Shown: positions 22,039-29,000 of the stretch, in pieces | How positions within the stretch are numbered: the first letter of the stretch is position 1 | How the letters are laid out: each line of letters begins with the position of its first letter | NCBI GenBank assembly: GCA_022841375.1 | Contig: JALHRQ010000001.1 | Span: 124,001-188,000, forward strand | DNA from: Burkholderiales bacterium | GTDB lineage: Bacteria > Pseudomonadota > Gammaproteobacteria > Burkholderiales > SG8-41 | Length of the DNA stretch: 64,000 nt | Reading direction: 5' to 3' | Notes under the pieces: model-generated | The model's database searches: none | Told to the model about the DNA's origin: nothing | What the model saw: only the letters and a program-made list of their open reading frames with translations | Translations under genes and position numbers: made by a program

Positions 22039-22836
22039 ATGCATCCAATGCTCAATATCGCGGTCAAGGCCGCGCGCCGCGCCGGTGGCATCATCAACCG
22101 GGCAGGGCGGAATCTTGATGTCATCGCCGTCAAGGAAAAATCCGCGAACGACTTTGTCTCGGAGGTGGACCGCGAAGCCGAAAGAGCAATCATCCAGACG
22201 CTGCGTGAAGCCTATCCGGCGCATGCGATTTTAGCAGAGGAGTCGGGCGCCTCCGGCAAATCAGACTACGTGTGGATCATCGATCCGCTCGACGGCACCA
22301 CCAACTTCCTCCACGGCTTTCCGCAATACGCGGTGTCGATTGCCATGTCACACAAAGGGGTGCTCACCCACGCCGTGGTTTACGATCCCGGCCGCAACGA
22401 CCTGTTCACCGCCAGCAAGGGCGCCGGCGCCTATCTGAACGACACCCGCATCCGCGTCAGCAAACGCGCGCACCTGCAACCCGCGCTGATCGGCACCGGT
22501 TTTCCGTACCGCCAGCTTGAAAATCTGGAAGCCTATATCGGCATGATGCGCGACATCATCAAACACACCGCCGGAATTCGTCGACCAGGTTCGGCCGCCC
22601 TTGATCTGGCCTACGTTGCCGCGGGCAGGCTCGACGGCTTCTGGGAAATGGGACTGAGCAAGTGGGATATTGCCGCGGGTGCGCTGCTGATCACCGAAGC
22701 CGGCGGCCTCGTCGGCGACCTGCAGGGCAACGATGGTTATATGGAAAAAGGCAACATCGTCGCCGGCAATCCGAAAGTTTTTGCGCAACTGCTGCCGCTG
22801 ATCGCGCCGCACCTGACCCCGGCGCTGAAGGCCTGA
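22039..22836 (+). CDS. suhB: Inositol monophosphatase family protein SuhB
   Basis: SuhB is a magnesium-dependent phosphatase that also takes part in rRNA transcription antitermination. The 265-residue protein has the metal-binding blocks EEs[18 protein letters not shown] and [18 protein letters not shown] 22039 was chosen to match the family N-terminus ([13 protein letters not shown]). It is divergent from trmJ. Confidence 0.95.
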   Translation: MHPMLNIAVKAARRAGGIINRAGRNLDVIAVKEKSANDFVSEVDREAERAIIQTLREAYPAHAILAEESGASGKSDYVWIIDPLDGTTNFLHGFPQYAVSIAMSHKGVLTHAVVYDPGRNDLFTASKGAGAYLNDTRIRVSKRAHLQPALIGTGFPYRQLENLEAYIGMMRDIIKHTAGIRRPGSAALDLAYVAAGRLDGFWEMGLSKWDIAAGALLITEAGGLVGDLQGNDGYMEKGNIVAGNPKVFAQLLPLIAPHLTPALKA

Positions 22837-22855
22837 CGACAGCTCGACCGCCGTA

Positions 22856-23551
22856 TCAGTTGTTCATCATCGCGCGCAGTTGGGCCGCACGCGGCGAGCG
22901 CATCTGTTCCAGCGCCTTGAGCGCCTCGCGCGCATCGGCATTGCGCGCCAGCCGCAGCGACGCGAGACCCAGACCGAACCACGCATCAGCGTAATTCGAA
23001 TCAATCGCCAGCGCGCGGCGATAGGCCGCCGCGGCGGGCACATACCGCGCGAGACCGCTGTTGGCTTCGCCCAGCAACTGATAAGTCACCGGCGACTCGC
23101 GCACCACCAGCAGCGCGCGCTCCAGCGTGGTCACCGCCCGCTCCGGCTGGCCGGCCGCGCGCTGGGTTTCTGCCAGAAAGTGGTAACCCGTCGCATCATC
23201 CGGCGCCATCCGCACCAGTTCGCTGAAATGGGCTATCGCCCGCGGGTAATCCCGCAATTGAGAGCGCGCATAACCGGCGACCACCCGCCATTCGGCGCTG
23301 AACGCATCCTTGGCAATATTGTCCTCGGCAAATTTCGCCAATCCCGCCCAGTCGCCCTGCTTTTCAAGTTCTGAAACGCGCTGGCGGTTGGCGTCCGGCA
23401 CACCCTGCATATGGCCGAGCAGAACCGACGCGGTGCCATCGGGCACCAATGCGTTGAGCAACATCTGTTGCGGCGTACACGCCACGCACAGTGACAGCAT
23501 CAGCACTGCCGGAAAAAACCGCATTGGAATACGCGCTTGCGAAAGATTCAT
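22856..23551 (-). CDS. TPR-repeat lipoprotein
   Basis: The 231-residue protein has an N-terminal hydrophobic segment ending in LSLCVACTPQQ, which could be a lipoprotein cleavage site. At least three tetratricopeptide repeats follow, for example SPVTYQLLGEANSGLARYVP and ADAWFGLGLASLRLARNADA. Such repeats are protein-binding scaffolds. The second Met (MRFFPAV) is a plausible start that gives a shorter signal sequence. It resembles TadD-like proteins but no tad genes are nearby. Confidence 0.75.
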   Translation of the reverse strand: MNLSQARIPMRFFPAVLMLSLCVACTPQQMLLNALVPDGTASVLLGHMQGVPDANRQRVSELEKQGDWAGLAKFAEDNIAKDAFSAEWRVVAGYARSQLRDYPRAIAHFSELVRMAPDDATGYHFLAETQRAAGQPERAVTTLERALLVVRESPVTYQLLGEANSGLARYVPAAAAYRRALAIDSNYADAWFGLGLASLRLARNADAREALKALEQMRSPRAAQLRAMMNN

Positions 23552-23845
23552 GGCCTAATCATATCAACCATGTACGCGCTAAAGGCACACCTTTGAACGA
23601 GACGATCAGACACTGCGCTCAACGTGGCTGCTCATTGCGGCAGTTCAGTTGCTCAATCCGCGCATAAAGGTTGATTGCCACCCCCAGCAATATGAAAACC
23701 ACACGTTCTAAATCCAGCAATCGTCCCCAGTGTATTACCCAGTAAAATCTGTCATTAATTAGCAACTAGAAACATTTTTGCAGATCCTTTTCCGTATTTA
23801 GGCATTCCCGCACCTAAACCTCATCAAGTCATTGCATCCCCTCTT
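23552..23845 (+). promoter_or_regulatory. Original mutS upstream region, now cut off from mutS
   Basis: About 290 bases precede the stranded mutS start codon. They are A/T-richer than the flanks and contain no convincing gene. The ancestral mutS promoter should be here, but I could not pick out a confident -35/-10 pair. After integration, transcription from here would run into the element's first gene instead of mutS. Confidence 0.5.
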
Positions 23846-23908
23846 ATGAATCAAGCAGTTACCCACACCCCGATGATGCAGCAGCGTAGTCAACGCTTAT
23901 GCTGGTGA
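23846..23908 (+). pseudogene. mutS: Stranded 5' end of mutS
   Basis: The frame reads MNQAVTHTPMMQQ, then RSQRLCW and a stop. HTPMMQQ is the conserved start of betaproteobacterial MutS, which continues YLRIK in the intact gene at the other end of the element. Similarity ends exactly at the att core. This is the host portion left behind by integration, and it would encode only a 20-residue peptide. Confidence 0.88.
23873..23883. other. attL core of the mutS-integrated element
   Basis: ATGATGCAGCA is identical to the sequence at 39913-39923. To its left is host mutS sequence and to its right is element sequence. Strand exchange within this 11-bp core explains both junctions. The cores are 16,040 bp apart. 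Confidence 0.85.
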
Positions 23909-23940
23909 TTTAACAGGGAAAGTTTTTAGGCTCTCGCAAA

Positions 23941-23962
23941 ACCTATACCGCCACCTATACCG
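23941..23962 (+). promoter_or_regulatory. Left arm-type integrase sites (two ACCTATACCG)
   Basis: Two identical 10-mers begin at 23941 and 23953, a 12-base period, about 60 bases inside attL. A similar pair with the same 12-base period is near attR (39737 and 39749), and an inverted copy lies within the integrase start (39697). This fits arm-type binding sites of a tyrosine integrase. Confidence 0.6.
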
Positions 23963-23964
23963 GC

Positions 23965-24270
23965 ATGAAAACATCCGAACAAATCCGACGCATCGCGGAC
24001 GAGATGGAAAGCGAACTTAAGGCGCACGAAATGCCGGACGCCAACCCACAACTTATTGGCCGGCTTCGTTTTCTCCGATCACCACTCGGCGCACTAGACA
24101 CCTATGCATCTGAGAAAGCCGGCGATCTAACGGCAAAAGCCGAAATTTTCTACAGTGCGCGCAAGCATTGGGATTACCCCGGGGGCACAGCGCTGCTGCG
24201 CGCCCAAATGTTTGCACTGCTTGATCGCATCCGCGGTGTCGCCGACACCCGCGAACGTAACGGGGGCTGA
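23965..24270 (+). CDS. Hypothetical element protein (101 aa)
   Basis: This is the only element gene on the plus strand. The product is a mostly helical, charged protein (KTSEQIRRIADEMESELKAHEM) without a family I recognise. It starts right after the arm-type sites and could be read from the old mutS promoter. No strong ribosome-binding site is visible, so the call is modest. Confidence 0.5.
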   Translation: MKTSEQIRRIADEMESELKAHEMPDANPQLIGRLRFLRSPLGALDTYASEKAGDLTAKAEIFYSARKHWDYPGGTALLRAQMFALLDRIRGVADTRERNGG

Positions 24271-24289
24271 ACCCGCGAGACGGTTGGGT

Positions 24290-24577
24290 TTATTTCGGCC
24301 GCAACGGGTACGGGTTTTCAGTCGGTGCGGTGTGCGGTGCCGGAAAGATAATTCCACCCACGCCGCTGCGGCTGGGTGGGGGCTCCATCTGCTCTCGAAT
24401 CTTTGCAAGGTCTCTGCGGATTTGGTCAACGCTGGTTTCCACGCCTCGAATATCGGGCTCACCTCGATACCGGTGGAGATCCTTGAGCAGCACCAATGCC
24501 CAAACTGCGGCACATATGACCACCACACGATACACCGCCCGCATTTCCGCTTCGTTTTGCTCAAGCCATTGTTTCAT
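24290..24577 (-). CDS. Small single-pass membrane protein of the element
   Basis: The 95-residue protein has a short N-terminus, one membrane segment (VYRVVVICAAVWALVLL), a charged helical region (DIRGVETSVDQIRRDLAKIREQ) and a proline-rich tail. The topology recalls phage holin or Rz-type small membrane proteins, but there is no endolysin gene, so no lysis role can be assigned. Its start overlaps the previous gene's stop by four bases. It is the last gene of the leftward operon. Confidence 0.6.
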   Translation of the reverse strand: MKQWLEQNEAEMRAVYRVVVICAAVWALVLLKDLHRYRGEPDIRGVETSVDQIRRDLAKIREQMEPPPSRSGVGGIIFPAPHTAPTENPYPLRPK

Positions 24578-24858
24578 GCGCGCCCTCCTCGGATTTTCGG
24601 TTTTGCGGTAAGCATACCTAGCATCTGCTGGAACCCAGCGTCGGCCCTCGCCCTACCAACCGGTGTCACCTCAAGATCGGGGCGGGCAACGATGTGTTGC
24701 AGTGTTCTGATCGCATCGCGCGCCTGGCTCATCTGGTAGGCGCTTAAGCGGTAGCGTGCCCCCTCGGCCTTGCCCGCGAGGCACTGCTCCATTTCAAAAA
24801 GCGTACGTTTGCAAGCCTCGGCCAAAAAACCCCGGTACAGCGATTTGTCGTCCTGCAT
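24574..24858 (-). CDS. Hypothetical element protein (94 aa)
   Basis: A small, predicted helical soluble protein with two cysteines (EACKRTLFEMEQC) and no recognised family. It is translationally coupled to the membrane-protein gene that follows (four-base overlap). A 104-base gap with palindromes separates it from the upstream exported protein. Confidence 0.6.
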   Translation of the reverse strand: MQDDKSLYRGFLAEACKRTLFEMEQCLAGKAEGARYRLSAYQMSQARDAIRTLQHIVARPDLEVTPVGRARADAGFQQMLGMLTAKPKIRGGRA

Positions 24859-24890
24859 GGCGGTCTCCGTCGAAAAGTGACGGCACCAAT

Positions 24891-24945
24891 CTAACCCCGC
24901 GGTAAGGGGTTTTGTTACACAAAATGTGTATTTTTAAAAATAAAA
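24891..24945. other. Cluster of palindromes between element genes
   Basis: Three adjacent inverted repeats lie in this gap: CCCC-GCGGTAA-GGGG, ACACAAAATGTGT and TATTTTTAAAAATA. The region is strongly A/T-rich compared with the rest of the element. It may terminate the exported-protein transcript and/or hold an operator for the last two genes. Confidence 0.4.
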
Positions 24946-24962
24946 TTTCCGGCATTTGAGTA

Positions 24963-25985
24963 TCAACCCGGCACAGATTTGACAACGCTGCAAGCCGCCC
25001 TCGCGCTTTGGCTATTCACAAAACCTAGTGACAAATCAAAAGATCGCCGCCCTTTCGGGGCAAGCGATTGGTACAAGGTTTTCTGAACCGCGCCTAACCG
25101 TGTCCCGCTCTCACCATGGGTATCGCACCTAATGACAAAATCTTTTTGTGGCGAGGCAGTGTTGTTTTGCAGAATAAAGCGCACCAGCATTACACTTCCA
25201 AAGCCGCCCAACTCCCAATGCAGCAACTCAAAACCCGTGCTGCCCTGGCGTAGTTTTGCGTCAAGTTCTGCGGCTGCAGCGGCGCGGCCTCGCTGCGCAT
25301 TTTGTTGGGCACGCTCTTGACCTGATTTTTCCTTCCGGAGTTGAGCCACCCGCTCTGCGACTTCCTTGCGCATTTGGTCATCCGAACGCGTCCGCATGGA
25401 TAACAGCCGCAAAGTGTCGCACGCGGCGCGCTCCTCCCCGGCGCCGTATAGCCGCTGGCATTGTTGCTCCTCGGCCTTTTGCTTTTCCGCCTCGGCACGT
25501 GCGACAGCGGCGGCGGATTTTTTATACTCAGCTTCCGCCTGCACTATCGTCTGGCGTTCATCGTCACTGACAGGGGCTTTCCCGAGCCGCGCCCGCACAT
25601 CGGCGACCATCTGCACATCCGACCGCTGCGACATGCTCAACATCCGCAGGGTCTTGCATGCTTCGCGCTCCCCTGCATCGGTGAATAGTCTGTGGCACTG
25701 GTCATGCTGTTGCAGGCGGGCCGCTTCGGCCGCAGCGGCGGCGCGCTCATCGGCCTCACGTTTCGCGTGCCTGGCTTCCATCTCTGCGAAACCGACACCG
25801 TAAACCATTTGGCTAATTTTATCCCGCAGGGCGTCGTCGGAATATTCCTGAGAATTCATGTTCAGGATCGTGGCGCAGGTCGCTCTGGCGCTTAAGTCCG
25901 TAAATAGATTGGCGCAGCGAGCGCTGTTATCTGCCCACGCCGGAGAGATCAGACAACACAGTGCGCCTAAGTACAGCAGTCGCAT
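24963..25985 (-). CDS. Exported protein with three cysteine-pair repeats
   Basis: The 340-residue product has a signal peptide (MRLLYLGALCCLISPAWA). Three related modules of about 35 residues follow, each with a cysteine pair 12 residues apart and a following TLRxLSM-type and SDxxM segment: CANLFTDLSARATC, CHRLFTDAGEREAC and CQRLYGAGEERAAC. Long Ala/Glu/Arg helices that look like coiled coil separate them. A C-terminal beta-rich domain (about residues 250-340) carries another cysteine pair. The periplasm is the likely site, where the pairs would form disulfides. I know no named family for this architecture. It follows the giant ejection-type protein in the operon. Confidence 0.7.
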   Translation of the reverse strand: MRLLYLGALCCLISPAWADNSARCANLFTDLSARATCATILNMNSQEYSDDALRDKISQMVYGVGFAEMEARHAKREADERAAAAAEAARLQQHDQCHRLFTDAGEREACKTLRMLSMSQRSDVQMVADVRARLGKAPVSDDERQTIVQAEAEYKKSAAAVARAEAEKQKAEEQQCQRLYGAGEERAACDTLRLLSMRTRSDDQMRKEVAERVAQLRKEKSGQERAQQNAQRGRAAAAAELDAKLRQGSTGFELLHWELGGFGSVMLVRFILQNNTASPQKDFVIRCDTHGESGTRLGAVQKTLYQSLAPKGRRSFDLSLGFVNSQSARAACSVVKSVPG

Positions 25986-26092
25986 GCCACCCCCTGCGAG
26001 TTGTTGTTATTGCGGGTCAGTCTACCGCACCAACCTACCACCAAAAAGACGCCCACCGAAGCGGGCGAAAAACCCACCATGCGCGGCAACAT

Positions 26093-29000
26093 CTAGCGCT
26101 TGGGCGGCCCCAGCAACACTGCCTGCATGCCGGCGTCATCGTCGGCCACGGCCTCGATCCCTGAGATCGTGCGCCACACCTGGTAACCCGGCAGCCCGAG
26201 CAGATACGACACCCCGAGAATGATATTTTTCGCGTCGGTCTGGTCGCCTTCACCGGCTGCCACATCGGCCGTGGACTTGATGCCCTTGCCCAGCCCCTCG
26301 AAAAACGATTCCAGCGGGGTGATGCGGAAACCGAAGTTGTGCACGTCCTTGTCGAACAGCGACCAGGTGAACGATGCGAAGTCGCGCCAGATCGGCACGA
26401 AACCTGAGGCATACATGGCCACGCTGCGCCCGATGCACTTGCCCCAGCCCGCGGCATCGTCGGCCTTGTCGCAGCGCCCGCTGGCGATCTCGGCCAGCAC
26501 GGCTGGCATCACCACGATCAGCGTGAAGTCGGCTGCCAGCCTGGCCACCGCGTAGGGGTCGCCAGCTTTGGCCGCCTGCGCGTTGATCTTCCCCGAGCGC
26601 ACCAGCATGCCCAACTGCGCGCCGAAGTAGCCGTAGAACATCGTGAATGCCTTTTTAAGCTGCCCCCACCCGCCATGCCCGCTCTGGATATTGGCCAGGT
26701 CAACGATGCGGCCAGAGCCGTGCGTTTGCCGTACGATGTGGTCAGCGTATTGCACCGCCTGCGCCTCGTCGTTCGCGTGGCGTTTCATGGCTTCCTCGTA
26801 GGCCGCCAGCCATGTCGGGCTGCTCGTGCCTTTGTCCACGTAAGTGATCAGTGCGAACCAGCCCGCATACTCGGGTAGCAGCGAACCTGCGGCGCTGAAT
26901 TTCTTGACGGCATCCTGCAGATCGCGCTCGTAGCTGTCGTGCCGGTTGCGCATGTAGTCAGATCGGTCGAGGATGAACCGGTAATGTTCGGCCATCTGCG
27001 GGCTATAAAATCGGCCAATGTTTCGCAGCAGCGCCCCGGCGTTGACTCGCGCCATCGCTGGAATGATGCCGGTGACGTTCACCAAAGCAGTTTTCACCGA
27101 TAACCCCATGGCCACCACCAGCGTATTTTTCCGCGCTACCGACAGCGTGCGCTCAATGAACCCTGTGGGGTTACGTGGCGGTGCTGCAGTCTCGCGCAGC
27201 CGTTGCACTATGGCGCGGTAAACCTCGGTGCCGCCTGCGGTCTTGATCGCGTTCTGCAGGCGGGCACTGTTCAACAGGCGCCAGGTGTCGGCGACGGCTT
27301 CACGGAATGCCAGGTCGTGCACAGTCTCGTTGATGGTTTCCGACATCACGCCGAGATCGAGTCGCATGGCGCGCTTCACTTCCTGCACGCGCTGGGTGCT
27401 GCTGCCCTGATTGGTGCGCGGCATGCCCATGCTGCCACCCAGCATGTCCTGCACGGCGCCGGCTTCATCGAACCGGTGCGCCCGCTCGGACAAGTCGGCA
27501 TCGTATTTGATGCGGAAATAACCCCCGCGGGCTTGGCCATGCGGGGTCTGAAACGGCAGTGGTTCCACTTTGGGTGGTGCCGTGCCGCGGGTGCGCTCGT
27601 TCAATGCCTGCAGTTCAGGCCACAGGTTTTCATCGAACATGCGCCATATCGCATCGACCAGGCGCCAATCTTTCGCATCGAGGTTAGCCACAACGCGCTG
27701 CACTTGCGCGTCAGTCCAGCCATGCCCCTGCAGCAACCGCTGCCGGCCCTCGGCGTTTCCGTAATGCAGAGCCACCACCACCATATTCTCGCGGGTCAGA
27801 CTGCGGCCGATCTCGGGCACGTAGATGCCGCGTTGGCTGAATGCCAGCCGTTCCTTGATGCTGTATTGCGCGAACAGCGGTTTAAAGTAGGCATAGAGTT
27901 CTTTGAGTTTTTCCGCCTTCCAGTCGGCGCGCGTGCTCAGCCGGCCGAATAGCGATTCATGCGCCTGCCCCACCTGCCCGCCGCTCATCAAGTTAATCAG
28001 GGTTTCGACGTTCAAGAATTCCGCCTGCAACTTGTCGCCGGCACGCGCCAGGCCGCGCTTAATGCTCGGCACGTAGTCCGGTTGCACGCCCTTGGGCTCG
28101 CCGTCCATGCCGAACGCCGCAGGGTTGTGTTGGCGCATCTCGGCCACAATCCGCGCTTCCTCGTCAGCAAAGGACATGCCGCGGATTTCCAGATACGCCT
28201 GCTGCTCGCGCCGGGCCAGCCGCTCAAGTTGCTTTACCGCGTCCACCAGGCCGCGGAATTCCTCAACGGGAAGATCCCGGAAATGTTTGCGGTAGGTCTC
28301 ATTCAGCAGCGCGGCCGGGATGTCGGGCTGCACGGCTGCCAGGCGCTCGGATTCCGCGCGCACCCAGTCGGCAAGCGGCATGCGCTCGGCGTCGATCTGG
28401 CGCCGGGTCAGGCTGGTGCGCAGGTCGAACCGTTCCAACAGGGTGTCGAGTTGTTCGAGGAATTCACCCCGCAGGTTTTTGCGCGTGCCTTCGTTGTCGA
28501 ATTTCTTGAGGTAGCGCACGCTGGCGTCCACCTCATCAACGGCTCGAGCAGCTGCGCGGTGCAATTGGTTGCTGAGCAGTTGCGCCCGCTTGTGCTGCGC
28601 CGCCTTGGCCGTGTCGCCTTTTTTCCATGCGGCCACAGTCGCCCGCGCGGCCTTGGCTTCGGCCACCGAATACTGCGACGGCCGCAGGTCGCGCACTTTG
28701 GTGCGGGCCACGGTCACCTCGGCAAACTGCCGGGCGGCGGTCAGTTGTGGCCGCCGCTGGCCGGTGGCATCCGATAAGGCATTCACCTCGCGCTCAAGAA
28801 AACGGGCGCGCACGTCGTTGGTTATTGCTGCCTCGGCACCACGCTGCAGCGCGGTAGGATCGGACAAATCCCCATAGCGTTCGAGCATGCGTTGATCGGT
28901 CATGCCCTCAATCACCTGATCAGGTGGCGGTGCATCGAGCAGCGCCCGCACCACTTCGTCACCGGATGTAAACCCGAACAGTTCCGCGTAGACATCCGGG

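Noticed and set aside
23559-23845. tRNA or small RNA gene as the integration target at the left end
   Set aside because: No tRNA cloverleaf seen; the core lies in mutS codons, which explains both junctions.
24290-24858. Holin/endolysin lysis cassette in the element
   Set aside because: Only one single-pass membrane protein and no lytic enzyme motif; a lysis role is not supported.
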